A stretch of 64,000 bases of DNA. Origin: Juglans regia (taxonomy: Eukaryota; Streptophyta; Magnoliopsida; Fagales; Juglandaceae). Made by a program: the position numbers and the translations under genes. A model generated the notes under the pieces. The model did no database searches. It was not told the DNA's origin and saw nothing but the letters and a program-made list of their open reading frames with translations. The DNA lies in assembly GCF_001411555.2 (NCBI RefSeq), contig NC_049904.1, positions 25,991,370 to 26,055,369 on the forward strand, in the 5' to 3' direction. Positions 1 to 11,706 of this stretch are shown piece after piece (position 1 is the stretch's first letter; every line of letters starts with the position of its first letter).

Positions 1-1298
1 GGCCTCAAATACTTTCGGATCAAGAAGATACCTCGATGAGACAATTCCAAGCCTGACCGATTGGCGGGCGCGGCCTCAACAAATCAAGAAAAAACACTAC
101 CATGGAAGGTTGATTTACGAACGATGGCTAGACCAGCGGTAGGAGAGGAAAGTTTGCACATCGGGGAGAGTATACCAAGACTGGCTAACGATATAAAAAA
201 GTATTTGGAGATAGGTGATCTTCCCCCATCTCTGGAAGAGGCGAGAAAGGTAAAAAAAGGGCGACCAAGTTTACTGTTATCGATGGAGTGCTTTACAAGT
301 GGGGTTTATCAAACCCATTTTTGCGATTTGTAACAGAGGAGAAAGCTGAGTACATGATGAAGGAAGTGCACGAGGGGATTCGCGGGACTCACTCAAGAGG
401 ACGATCACTCGCCGCAAAGATTGTAAGGGTAAAGTACTATTGACCAAATGCACTCAAAGACGCAAAGCAGTTCGCGAAAAAGTGTGTCCAGTGCCAGATT
501 TATGCACCAATCCCAAGTGCACCCCCTGAAGAGCTGCAATCCATCACGTCCCCATGGTCATTCGCCCAATGGGAAGTAGACTTGGTAGGATCTATGCCCC
601 CTAGCAAAGGAAGAACTAGGTTCATTATCATAGCCGTCGACTACTATACAAAGTGGGCAGAAGCTGAGGCGATGGCTACAATAACCTTTCAAAGTGTGAC
701 AAAGTTCCTGTGGAAGGCAGTAGTGTGCCGGTTCGGGATACCTTAGTGTATCATTTCTGATAATGGAAAACAATTTGACTCCGAACATTATTGTCAATGT
801 TGTACAGAACTAGGAATCAAGGTCAAGTACTATTCCCTAGGTCATCCCAAGGCAAACAGACAAGTGGAAGCAACTAATAAAACCATCATGGGGCTCACAG
901 AACGACAGCAAAAACCTCAACAGGCCAAACACCTTTCGCCCTAGCATATGGGAGTGAGGCGATAGCACCAATAGAGGTCGGGTTACCAAGCTACAGAAGG
1001 AAAAATTTTGATCCAGAAGCAAACGTAATATGCAAAAGTCAGAGTTGTAGCTTCTAAGAAGAAGGCAGAATAGTACTTCAACAAGCGAGTGAGGCCCAGA
1101 TCTTTCAAAGCAGGCAACTTAGTGCTGAAGGAAACTGGCGTGACCTCGGGAAAAGAAGGGAAATTAGGTCCTCGATGGGAAGGACCTTACCTTGTAGTGG
1201 CAAGCCACAGACCGAGAGCTTACCACCTCAAGGATGCCGCAGGATGTCAGCTACCTCACCCATGGAATGCAGAGCAACTACGAAAGTACTACGTTTAA
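1..1298 (+). pseudogene. Ty3/gypsy pol remnant (integrase end)
   Basis: This is the 3' end of a Ty3/gypsy polyprotein, broken by frameshifts. Visible in order are: a linker with the LPPSLEEARK motif; an HHCC integrase zinc finger (HEGIRGTHSRG followed by CVQCQ) near 365-505; and the integrase core with Asp in WEVDLVG (~570), Asp in IISDNGKQF (~755) and Glu in KANRQVEATNK (~850-880). A TAG stop interrupts the core at about 744. The segment after that Glu is deleted, and the text resumes as FALAYGSEAIAPIEVGLP (~935-990). The last frame, 1089-1298, ends the polyprotein with GPRWEGPYLV and WNAEQLRKYYV. The motifs suit the Tat/Retand-like branch, but lineage is inferred. The element continues beyond the left edge of the window, and the gene is not functional. 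Confidence 0.88.
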
Positions 1299-1418
1299 GG
1301 GAAAGATATGTAGTTTTCTTTTATTTCATTTGTTGATTTATGCATGAATAACATTTTCAATAATTGCCCACACATTTTGTCCACCTTTTCTTTGGTTTTG
1401 TTTTTTTCAATAAATGGG

Positions 1419-2116
1419 GACGTGGTCGAAGAATCTCCCACTAGCCTAATAAAAACATAAAGGTTAAAACGGTCAAGGCAATGTGGTCGAGGAACTCTCC
1501 CACAAACATAATACTTACAAGGTTAAAACGGTCAAGGCAATCTCTCATTAACACCTTCCTGCCAGCAGGCGACGTGGTCGAGGATCTCTCCCATGAACAT
1601 AATACTGAGAAGGTTAATATGGTCGAGAAAATATCCCATTAACACCTTCCTGCCAATAGGCAACGTGGTCGAGAAACTCTCCCATGAACATAATACTCAC
1701 AAGGTTAAAACGGTCGAGCAAATTTCTCGTTAATACCTTCTCGCCAAAAGGTCACATGGTCGAGAAACTCTCCCACAAACCTAATACTTACAAGGTTAAA
1801 ATGGTCAAGGAAGTCTCCCGTCAACACCTTCTCGCCAAAAGGCAACATGGTCGAGGAACTCTCCCACGAACCTAATACTTACAAGGTTAAAACGGTCGAG
1901 AAAATCTCTCGTTAACACCTTCCCGCCAAAAGGCGACGTGGTCGAGGAACTCTCCCACAAATCTAATACTTAAAAGGTTAAAACGGTCGAGGAAATATCC
2001 CATTAACACCTTCTAGCCAAAAGGTGACGTGGTCGATGGTTCTCCCACTAACCTAAAAGATCGGGGATAAAACGTTGCCCATGTTTATGCTTTCTCGCCA
2101 AAAAGGCGACGCATTC
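1419..2116. repeat. 91-bp tandem repeat array after gypsy pol
   Basis: Unit starts with the pattern ACGTGGTCGAG fall at 1571, 1662, 1753, 1844, 1935 and 2026, exactly 91 bp apart. A more divergent or shortened unit lies on the left from 1419, and a decayed one starts near 2106. Each unit carries two GGTCGAG boxes and ends in CACCTTCxxGCCAAAAGG. The array sits directly after the pol stop codon. Tandem repeats between pol and the 3' LTR are known for Tat/Ogre-type gypsy elements. No coding function is seen. Confidence 0.9.
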
Positions 2117-2399
2117 AAAGAATTCACCCGCCAACCTAACACTTAAGGTATGAACAACCTCGCCTAGTACTTAAAGAATAAACATATGTTGATGTCGTGA
2201 TGCAGGTCGCCAAGAAATAGCAATAAATATTTCACAAGCAACAAGCAAAGTTCAAAGGCCTAAAAACGGCTTATGAAGTTATGTTATGTACAAAGCTTCA
2301 AAGACAAAATCAAAAAACAAACCCCAAATGGGGAAACGAAAACTCTAAACTAAACAAACATCAGGATGGGGGACGAAAAGCGTCAAGCATCTCGGCTTG

Positions 2400-2631
2400 A
2401 CCGAGGGAGTCACAGAAGTGAAGGACTAGCTCGAATAGATTTCCAATCCAAAGTATGCAGATTAGTTGTGGGTTCCCGAAGATGAAGCTCACGAAGCTGC
2501 TTGACACACAATTTAAAACCTATACCCCAGGCTCGTAAGCGAATCTTGGGGGTGACATCCAATTGGGGAAGAACTCGATTAAGGTTGTTTTGGGAACTCT
2601 CCAAGGCTGGGCCCAACTCAGCCAATCGACG
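2400..2631 (-). pseudogene. Antisense coiled-coil ORF, C-terminal part
   Basis: The minus-strand frame (about 2637-2410) reads RRLAELGPALESSQNNLN, then RELHLREPTTNLHTLDW, and then stops. It is charged and helix-prone. It matches in phase the minus-strand coiled-coil frame that ends at the far side of the 2632-6299 insert, so both are one ORF split by that insert. It lies antisense to and downstream of gypsy pol. That position is typical of the additional antisense ORF described in Tat/Grande-type elements. The function is unknown. Confidence 0.55.
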
Positions 2632-4052
2632 TGTCACAACCCCGCCCCGAGAAGGGCGAGATTGAGACGTACATACCTGTCCTTTTCTTTTCTTTTTCCC
2701 ATTTTCTTTTTTTTTTCTTTTTTTCTAGTAATATGCGATCAGCATGGACATGACACACATGTACTCTAAATTTCTAATCTAATAAAGGGAACACCTGATA
2801 GACGTTCTATTCGAACATTCATCCATAAAAGACTCTCAGAGTCCATCATACGTTCATAAAAACATAACCTGTCATCCATAAACATAATTGTTCTAGTTAG
2901 GGAAAGTCATAAGCGTCTACCTCTCCCTCTGTAGTAATGCCTTACTCCACAGCCTTTTCATCATTACCTGGACGTTTCAAACATTTTTAAAAAAAGTGAG
3001 TTGAATACTTAGTAAGTAGTACACCATGTAGTGAACAAACTAGGCATCTATTCTTTTATTTTGAAAACATGCATACATAAACATTTTGCTAATTCTTGAC
3101 AATGCTTTCATGCATAACAGTTTAAGGGATAAGCCATACTTTCATGCATAAACATTTAAGAAATAACTATGCTTTCATGCATAAATATTTTAAGAAATAA
3201 CCATGCATTCATGTTTCACTTTCTTTGGCCGAAACACACTATTACGCCCCGTGTATTGGGGTTAGCAGTCTTACTTTGGACCTGGATTCCGCCGGTGGCC
3301 ACAGGTTGGGAATCCCTTTCAGTAATGGGGTAGCACTGGATGCACTACTAGTACTACTTACCCGGCATTGCAATCTGCCCATTCCTTTGGTACGCTTTTC
3401 ATTCATATGGCTTTTACGTATTTTCATATAATAAGACATCCATTCATTCAGTCCTTTCTTTCATTCATTTCAGTCCTTTTAGTCCTTTTCATTTAACAGC
3501 TCATTCATGGGAAACGTAATTTAACAGCATGAACTTAAATATCATCTTTTCATTTAACAGTACATTCTTTAAAAAACATCATTTTAAAAGCATGAGTTTA
3601 AACATCATTTTTCATGGCATCCATAAAGCGTCAGTTCATAGGGACAATTTAACGTCAGTTCATAGGGACATCTTAAAATGTTTTTTTCGCGTCACTTAAA
3701 GTATCAGTTCATATGGACCTTTAAATACACTTTCTTCATGTCATTGAAAGCATAAGGCATGAGACGTTCATTTCCTTTCCTTTGCAATCAAAACATTTTC
3801 ATCATCTTTCTCACTCCGACGCACATGCATTTTTTATGAAAAATATGCATTTTCATGCTATACTACATATAGAAATAACCAATAAGTTTATTGAGAGAGC
3901 ATGTATGGAAATCTCATGACTTAGAACCTACGTGCATGCATTACCTTATACACATACACACAATTATAATCGATAGGGTGCTTAACAGGGGCTATCAAGA
4001 AGGGTTTGTACATACTATTTTCATTTACTCTTTTCTTTAGAAGAACATTTGC

Positions 4053-4093
<41 letters not shown>

Positions 4094-6299
4094 ATTTCCT
4101 GAAGAAAACTTGGTGTAAGAAGCATGGTCATAGCTACTTACCTACGAGCTTTACTAGTGGTTTTCTTGAATCTTGAAAATAAACTCCTATTCAAAGAAAT
4201 CGAATAAACACATCAATATTCATTTCACTTTAAGCTTTACTATCCAACATCCCTACATGCTCACTTAAATTCCAAATTGGAATTAAAGTGTTTTTCCTTA
4301 ACCCATTTAACTACCACCATACATGGCACTAAGCCAAAACATTAATATTCTCATTCCAACATTTAAAGAACTCATGAAAGTACATAACTTGCTTGCTATC
4401 CCCTTTAAGGGCCATCATTTTCTATATGAAGGATAGGTAGAAATCATAGGTTAGGAACATATAGATGGTAGGAATTTATTACTTTCATTCAAATAGGGCA
4501 TTTGATAGCTTTGTAACATCATATGGAAGGTAAGTCCAACAAAAGGGCCAATGCCCACAAGAGGTTTGATTTTTGTCACTTATTCTTCAATGGTTTTTTC
4601 ATATTAAAATTTAACTTTGGTTTAACAAAAGGGTGAAATTGAACTAGGGATGAAATGGGCTGGTTTAGGCTTCAAAACAGAACATATTTCAGAATTCAGC
4701 AGTACATGGGCAGCTAGCAAGTCTTAGTACATTCATGGTCTTAAATATCCCTCTCTTAACCAAAATCTCAACTAAATAATTAAGCAATATTAGAGTTGTA
4801 GAAAACTTAAGAAAATCCTCATATATTTTCTAAAAACATAGCATAATTAAAAGGATACAACATTTGGCAACTTAAAATCCCTAAAGTAAGCTTACTAGTT
4901 TAATTTAGAAATTTTTAATGGTTTACTTAGGCCATAAACTTGAGGAAAGTATATCTAAAATTATAAACCTCAACTCCATTAATTTAACACATAAAGGCAT
5001 AATTAAAACATGGCTTAGACTCAAGAAAGCACAAGAAATGATTACAAACCTGCCTTGCACAACACACGGCTGGAACATAAACAGGGCATAACACACAGCT
5101 TCTTCATACATACATACATATATATATATATATATCAACAGATCAACTAATTATCACTTGTGACTAACCAAGTTAAATAGGAGTACCAATTTTGAAGGGT
5201 AAAAGAATACACAGCACAACAGTTTCAATATGCTCAGTTTTGCCAAAAGAACAGAGCATTGATGTTTGTCAACACATAGACAACAACTAAAATTTAAGAT
5301 TCCAACAATGGGTTTCCAAAATCAACTAAAACCGAGTGGATCAAGTTAGGGTTTTTACCTTTGGGTAAATCCTTCCCAAAATACGAAAATGGTGAAGGGA
5401 AGGTGGATTTGGCTTAGGAAATAGAGGGTACACGAAACCCTTAGTTGGAAGTCCAAAACTGAACATCAATAATCAACAAGAGAAACCCGCTTGATTAAAC
5501 CCTAGCTAAGTTTCGAAATACACAAGGGAGAGGGTTGAGGGTGCTCTTACCTTACCATTTCCCTCTTGAGAAGGATGAAAAATGGAAGCTTGGTTTGAGA
5601 TTAGAAGAGAAATGGAATGGGAGAAAAGGGTTTGTAGTTGCACGGCGAGGGTTGGAAGAATTTTCTTCCTTTCCTTGCTCTAGACGTCGGTGGGTGCAAG
5701 AGGAAAAGAGGATTTGTTTTCTTCTCTTGTAAGCCGACGTATAAGGGAAGAAAGAGGGAATTTAATTCGCTTATTGAGGAAGCTACGGTTTCAAAGGGTA
5801 GAAAAGTCGAAGGGATTTAATCAAACTTGTCCCATAAGCTAGAGAATGAATGGTGGAGATCAAATGTCGGGAGATATTTCTTTTACCCACCAATCCAATG
5901 GTAAAAAGAGTTTTGGCCATTTCCTAAATAAATATAATTAAAGGGCTTAAGGGAAAATATTTTAAAATCTTAAAAATAATACCCTTGATTTATTTTAATA
6001 AATCATACTTTAAAAAAATATAGCATACTCATCTTAAAATAAAATAATTAAAAGTAATAAAAATATTTATCTCAAAATATTTAACTTAAACAATTAATAA
6101 AAATGACGTAAGCACCTATGTAGTAGGACTCGGGTATTACACGACACTCCAGGATAGAAATCATTTTCTTGGTAGATTTAGCATACTCATCTTAAAATAA
6201 AATAATTAAAAGTAATAAAAATATTTATCTCAAAATATTTAACTTAAACAATTAATAAAAATGACGTAAGCACCTATGTAGTAGGACTCGGGTATTACA
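2632..6299. mobile_element. Solo-LTR-like insert 1 (TGTCAC...TTACA)
   Basis: The insert begins TGTCACAACCCCG at 2632 and ends CGGGTATTACA at 6141. A duplicated second copy of this end stops at 6299. The flanking host bases are CGACG on the left and CGACA on the right, a 5-bp target duplication with one change. The host antisense frame resumes on the other side. No gag or pol is seen inside. It contains a (GA)n tract at 4059-4091 and, on the minus strand, a splice-donor-like GTAGGTAAGT at about 4136-4145. Its plan resembles the inserts at 8605-11706 and 25105-27756. The best reading is a solo LTR of a long-LTR Ty3/gypsy (possibly Tekay-like) element; a non-autonomous element is the alternative. 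The short ORFs inside look like chance frames. Confidence 0.7.
4059..4091. repeat. (GA)n microsatellite
   Basis: About 16 uninterrupted GA units lie inside solo-LTR-like insert 1, just left of its antisense splice-donor-like site. Confidence 0.95.
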
Positions 6300-6336
6300 C
6301 GACACTCTAGGATAGAAATCATTTTCTTGGTAGATT
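6021..6336. repeat. 158-bp tandem duplication at insert end
   Basis: Bases 6021-6178 and 6179-6336 are nearly identical; the one difference I see is CTCC versus CTCT. The unit spans the last ~120 bp of solo-LTR-like insert 1 and ~37 bp of flanking host sequence. The duplication therefore arose after the insertion. Confidence 0.95.
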
Positions 6337-6910
6337 TAGCAACTTCGTCAAGCTAAAGATATTAGCGATCGCCGTCTTTAAGAAAGCCCTTCACCTCAGC
6401 CAAGTTTTTCTCTACTTCAGTTCCCATCCCTTCGGCCGCCCCCAGCTTTATAAGTAGCTCTCTTTGTTCGTCTCCAAGAGAGGCCAAGCAAGAAGCATAG
6501 TCGGATTTGGACTTGGCCAATCCTCCAATCTCTAATTTCGCATTATCAAAATTGGCGGGGAAGCTATCCCGCTTTTTCAAGGCACGCTCCACCTGAATAA
6601 CCAACTCATCTCGTTCCTTCTTAAAAGCCTTTGCCTAAGCAACTAAGTTGTCCCTCTCCTGCACCTCTCTCTCTGCTTGGTTTAGGCGAGTGACAAGGTC
6701 ATCTCGTTCTTTCCCTAGTGCTACCACCTCCTAACAGTAGTGGTCAACATCCGCAATTGAAATCGCCAACTCCTTCCGGAGTAAAGCAACTTGGGCACAA
6801 AGGGTAACCAAATTGCCATTCGATGAATGGGAACGAGCCTCAAGCTGAGCCAACTCGTCGGCTAGTTGGTTCTTCTCATCCTCCAAGTGTATCATATCAT
6901 CCAACAGGTC
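6337..6910 (-). pseudogene. Antisense coiled-coil ORF, N-proximal part
   Basis: The minus-strand frame reads charged heptad-like helices: LEDEKNQLADELAQLEAR, later KERDDLVTRLNQAEREVQ, then AKAFKKERDELVIQVERAL, ending AEVKGFLKDGD. At least two in-frame stops (near 6735 and 6637) break it. The frame continues through the duplicated host flank to the insertion site at 6300 and resumes at 2631. A long coiled coil encoded antisense to gypsy pol fits the plant family often annotated as a putative gypsy-type transposon protein (Pfam Transposase_28 class), whose N-terminal domain would lie further right. That domain is not visible here. Family assignment is inferred. Confidence 0.6.
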
Positions 6911-7026
6911 AGCAACCAGGCGATCAACCCCCTAAAACAATCAAAAAAAAAGAAAGAAAAATAAAAGAAGGGGGATTAAATATATGTCCTTTAGAATTAC
7001 TAACCAAAGTATTAAAGAGGACGTAA

Positions 7027-8136
7027 ACGGAGGAGATACAAGCGCAAAAACACTACGAAGCTATTGAACATAGGCATTAATGACCTTTGTGTAGCGAGTG
7101 TGTAATAGCACGCTAGAAATTCACTGTTAAAATTTCTATTGACTTTAGAAATCTCATGAAAACCCCATAAGTTTTTACAAATCGACCAATTGCACAGGTT
7201 TTAGTCTATCAACATAGTCAGTATTATCACTCACTATGGTGCTAAAAATATGAGTTTAATTATTTGAGGTAGTTAGAAGTATCAGAATATGTTTGATCTA
7301 CACCATTAGACTTAGTTGATTATTTAGGATTTTATGGCACAATAGCTCATTTTCATAATTTCGGACAAAACGTCTATTCGAAATTATGAAATTATTTTTA
7401 GGGAACTTCGGGGTTGAATTTCGGTAAACAATTTTCACTATAAGTTAATATGAATATTTAGAGTTTTTCAGTACTAAGTTTACTATGTATTTTTTTGGAG
7501 TAAATAGTAACCTCGATAAGTGCACCCAGTGCAATGTTTTCAAAATCATAGTGTGGAATGTCCAAATTAAGTTAGGGGAAGTTTTATTTGGACACTTGGC
7601 AAGATCTTAGCCACACATAGTGAATAGTATTAGACACTTGGCACAAAGAGGAACTATTAGATAGATTTGTGAAGGAAATCAAGATGCGAGATCATGCCAC
7701 CTAAGCAAAGTTTTGTTTCATCTGATCAATCAAATTGTGTCAGACCAAAGAGAATTCCAATCCTAGCAAAGCCCTAAATGGTTGGGATCCAATTGAAACC
7801 CTAAAAGCTTAGTTGAAACCAAAACCCTAAACGGTTTTCCCAAACCCTAAAGTTGGCCTCTAAACCCTTTTTAATCCGATTTCTAGCATTGTATTTAATC
7901 ACTTGATTAAATCACTTCAACATGCTATTAATTAATCAAATCCTACTTATGACATCATTATACAACCTTTCAAACCTTGACTGGACCAAGAAAAATTGGA
8001 TTTGGGCTTGATAGCACCTCAAACCCTAACCAAACCCGCTTTAAACCCCAAATTGAAGCCCACTTGGTTGAGGCCCACCAAGGCCCACGAATTTGGCAAC
8101 CTTGGCAAATTTTCTTGAAGAAATTTCCTCTCCCAC
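7027..8136. other. Non-coding stretch, possible LTR debris
   Basis: No gene is seen. A perfect 12-bp inverted repeat (TTCATAATTTCG and its complement) lies at 7352-7363 and 7379-7390, with a 15-bp loop. Several scattered AAACCCTAAA words occur at 7790-7870. The texture (AAATTATGAAATTATT, CCCTAAATGG) resembles long LTRs of plant Ty3 elements, but no ends or target duplication are visible. Confidence 0.3.
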
Positions 8137-8604
8137 ATGACAGACCATCCACTAATTTGTCAGGTTTGCAATCGCCGAGCTCACTCGGCCCTTACCTGCC
8201 TCTATCGTTCTAATCAAGTATTTACTGCTGCACCTCCTGCAACTGCAAACTTCTCCAATTACCCCTCGGATGCAAGCTGGTACCCAAACACCGCTGCCAC
8301 TAATCACATCACAAATGATCTGGCCAAGTTGAATTTGCAAGCTATCGAATACCATGGAGAGGATCAACTATGTGTTGGTGATGGAACTGATATTCCCATC
8401 TCCCATTCTAGTTCAGCCTCCCTCTCCTAATCTCCCACCTCTACATTTATTCTCAATAAACTCCTTTGTGTTCCTTCTTTTCAGAAAAACCTTATCTTTG
8501 TCCGCCAATTTTGTATTGATAATAACGTCTTTTTTGAATTTTTCTCTGATTCATTTGGTGTTAAGGATTGCAAGTCAGGGAAACCTCTACTCCGTGGGAT
8601 CACA
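8137..8604 (+). pseudogene. Ty1/copia gag-protease fragment
   Basis: The frame shows a CCHC-like knuckle remnant (CQVCNRRAHSALTC; the histidine spacing is degraded) and then the copia protease site as WYPNTAATNHITND. There the catalytic D-T-G is changed to N-T-A. After a stop and frameshift it continues as LCVPSFQKNLIFVRQFCID and ends in LLRGI exactly at the insertion point 8604. Upstream gag is not recognisable. It is the left half of a copia copy that resumes at 11707. Confidence 0.85.
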
Positions 8605-11600
8605 TGTAACGCCCTGTTCCCGGAGGTTCGGAGAGTTAGTTCTTGTAACCTAAATCCAACTTCCATAACATATTTAAAATACTCCAATATTCCCAAAAGG
8701 TACAAATCCATTTATTCAAACCAAAATATATATTCCTCTACCAGGACACCAAAAAATACCTCAATGAGATAATTTAAGAAACTCCATAAATATTTAGAAA
8801 TATCTAGGACTTCAAATATCAAATAACATAAAATCATAAACTTACTAAATAAGACTTTCCAATAAACTTGTACCCTCAGGCACTTATTTCACTATGATCA
8901 TCGCACCTTGCTAAAATTTCATACTCTTGTTCTTCAACTAAACCATCAAAATTATCTGAAAAATATTTGGAGATAAGGGGTGAGTTATCAACAACTCAGT
9001 AAGCAGAGAACATATACTAGTGTGTAAACATGAGCATTTACAAATATCAAAGTGCAGAACAAAACATTTTCATTTTCATAGTGCGGAAGCAGAACATGTT
9101 ATCAAAATATCAGAGCGAAGATTCAAAAATAATTTAATTCAAAAAATATCCTTTGGCATAGCATAAATGATCATCATCATCATCAGAACATCATATCATA
9201 ACAAAGGCCATGTATAACCCCCGTGGTAGGGTTGTGCATCTGTGGATAGTCAAGCAGAACATAAATCACTCTGTCACTAAGGTGTGTACTCAAAACAAAG
9301 ACCACTACTATAACTCGTGGCAGGGCCGTATCCACTATTATAACCCGTGGTTGGGCCGTATTCACTATTATTACCCGTGGTTGAACCGTATCCACTATTA
9401 TAACCCGTGGTTGGGCCGTATCCACTATTATTACCCGTGGTTGGGCCGTATCCACTATTATAACCCGTGGTTGGGCCGTATCTACTATTATCACCCGTGA
9501 TAGGGCCGTAACTGAACAGAGCGGAAACAGAATCAAATTCAAAATTAGAAATTCATGCCAAAGGTTTTCAGAAATCACATCTTATCCAAACAGAGTACTG
9601 AACAAAATCATATCATCTTCATAATCAAAGCAGATCCAAAGCATATTTACATAATTATGCACAAGTTTTCATATTCGCTCTTTTTGCATAGATCAGAAAT
9701 AGAATGCCAAAAATAAGTTCATGTCTACACCAATCATGACAAAAATGTTTTTTCTTTCATCAGAATTCAATGAGTAATGACGAACAAATAACTGAGGTTA
9801 TTTTCACATTTCTTTTCAAAACATATAATGCACATTTTCATAAATCAACCTCAGTTCATTTTTATTTTTTATGCAAAGTTTAGCATAGGAACCCCGCTTA
9901 CCTGGACTTTTTAGCTTATCAAAAATTTCTCCACAATAGTACTGAACGAAAATCAATCATCACCTATAAAATTGTCATGTAACTCTCTTAAATTTTCTGT
10001 CGAATACGTATTTCAATACTTAAACCTGAAATGTCTATTTTAATTCCTCAAAAGCCTAAACTTCTCATAACCTTAAAATATAACATCACTTTCTAAAATC
10101 ATCAATGTTCATTTAATAATTCCGACTAAAATATTAAACTCCAACTTATTTATTAGAGAACTTCAATATACAATATAAAATTAGATAACATAATTATATT
10201 AAAATCTATTAAAGTAAACAAAGCAAAAGTACCATTTAATTAAAATAGCCTTAATTAGTCTCTCTTTTAAGAGTTAAAAAAAAAAGCCTTGCACTACATT
10301 GTACTTCAAAAAAAATATATTAAAAACATAATAATATTGATAGCATGTTACAAATCTTTATTATTATCTTTATAAAATCATGTATTTTCTTAAGTAAAAT
10401 TAAATGAAGGCCATTTATTAAAAACATAACCCATTTAAACCAAGCCCAAAATAACTAGAATAATTTCTGTAAAAGTGAAATCTGGCCCATAATATTTTTA
10501 AAACACAAAACCATCTTAAATAAGTCCAACACCCGTGGGCCTTAATGGCAAACTTGTAATATCGTAAATCATGTTTTTGTTTGTTTTGTTTTGCTACTTC
10601 TTCTTGTAGTAGCTTTATGTAAAGTACCAAACTTTCACCATTTTAGTAGTGCTACGAAGACTCACCGGAAGAGAGAAAGTTGCGACAGGCGAGGAGCTGG
10701 GCAGTGGTGGGTGGTGATCGCAATGGAGCACTGAGAGAGAGGGAGAGAGTAACACGGTGAGAGAGTAAAACGGGAGATATAGAGTAAGCCGAGAGAAAGT
10801 GACATGGAGGTGTTGTCGGTGGCTTACCGATAAGTACGCAGCAAAAAAGGAGCAGTGGCTGTGATTTCTGTGGGGCCCCAACGTGATGAAGCTCTCAATG
10901 GAGGGTGGGTGCAGTGGTTCAAGGTGGGAGGAAACTTCCTCTGTTTCAGGTGTGCAAAAACATAGCACAACAGTCCAGGTTTTCCTTTTCAGTGGTTGTG
11001 TACGGAGGCGTGGGTGGAGAATGTTGGCACTTTCGGGTGGTTTGTGGAGGAGTAGTAGGCTTTTAAGGTAGCAAAGTGGAGTAGGTGTTGCTTCACTGCA
11101 ACTCAGGCGACGGCACTCTAGCTTAGGTTGAATATGATCGCTCGAGGGGTTGTGCCGTGTGCGTGAAGTGTGTAGCACATATATAGAAAGAAACTGATAA
11201 AAAACTAGAGGAACAAATGGTAGAAAAACTGCTGTGAATGTATATCTCCTATGCAAGGAGTTGTCGTGAAAGTCGTAGGGATAGGAACGTGCATGCCATG
11301 GAGAAAACTAACATCATGTGTAACCCTAGTTGAGGGAGGTTCTCCGTGTGTGAGATGATGCCTAAATAGCCTACAACAAAAAAAATTGGAAAAAGCATGC
11401 ATACCGAATCTCACTGCTTGGGTTTTAGGGCTCGCTTCAAAGTATTAAGGCTTTGACTTACTAGTCTAATTCATTCCATAACTAGGTCGAGCTGGATACT
11501 AAAAAACAAATCCCACTTATCTATAAAAAATATTAATCGAAAAATAATCTAAATATCAAGCCCAATAAAAGTCCATATTCCATTAATACAATTTTTTGAA

Positions 11601-11706
11601 TATGTAACCTATTCCCAAAATTACTCGTTAAAACTCAAGTGGACTTTTCATCCATATTAAAAAAAAAAATTCGAACGCGAGTTTCTTGCTAGGCCCAGGT
11701 GTTACA
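8605..11706. mobile_element. Solo-LTR-like insert 2 (TGTAAC...GTTACA)
   Basis: This is a 3,102-bp insert with termini TGTAACGCCC and GTGTTACA, flanked by a perfect 5-bp duplication TCACA (8600-8604 and 11707-11711). The split copia reading frame continues in phase when the insert and one TCACA are skipped, so both borders are firm. It shares blocks with insert 3, for example GTGAGTTATCAACAACTCAG near 8981 and 25458, and AACCCCGCTTACCTGGACTT at ~9891 and ~26289. It holds a 30-bp minisatellite. A 213-codon minus-strand frame at 10615-11256 has no recognisable domain. Length, TG...CA ends and the 5-bp duplication suit a solo LTR of a long-LTR gypsy element. Confidence 0.85.
9301..9510. repeat. 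30-bp minisatellite, seven units
   Basis: Seven consecutive 30-bp units, all in register (starts 9301, 9331, ... 9481), follow the pattern CCACTATTATAACCCGTGG plus TTGGGCCGTAT. Because 30 is a multiple of three, open frames exist on both strands (HYYNPWLGRI on plus, RVIIVDTAQP on minus). These are by-products of the repeat. Insert 3 has only one comparable unit near 25720-25760, so this is a local expansion. Confidence 0.95.

Noticed and set aside
1571..2116. CRISPR-like array
   Set aside because: Units are contiguous 91-bp tandem repeats without unique spacers, in a plant retroelement.
7790..7870. Telomere-like AAACCCTAAA words (also 44270-44480 and 47380-47520)
   Set aside because: Scattered, not tandem; such words are common in plant DNA and do not show an interstitial telomere.
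9210..9500. Open frames on both strands encoding decapeptide repeats
   Set aside because: They follow from the 30-bp repeat period being a multiple of three inside a non-coding insert.
10615..11256. 213-codon minus-strand frame
   Set aside because: Low-complexity, His/Ser/Pro-rich, no domain, and inside a solo-LTR-like insert; could be leader sequence but is not supported as a gene.
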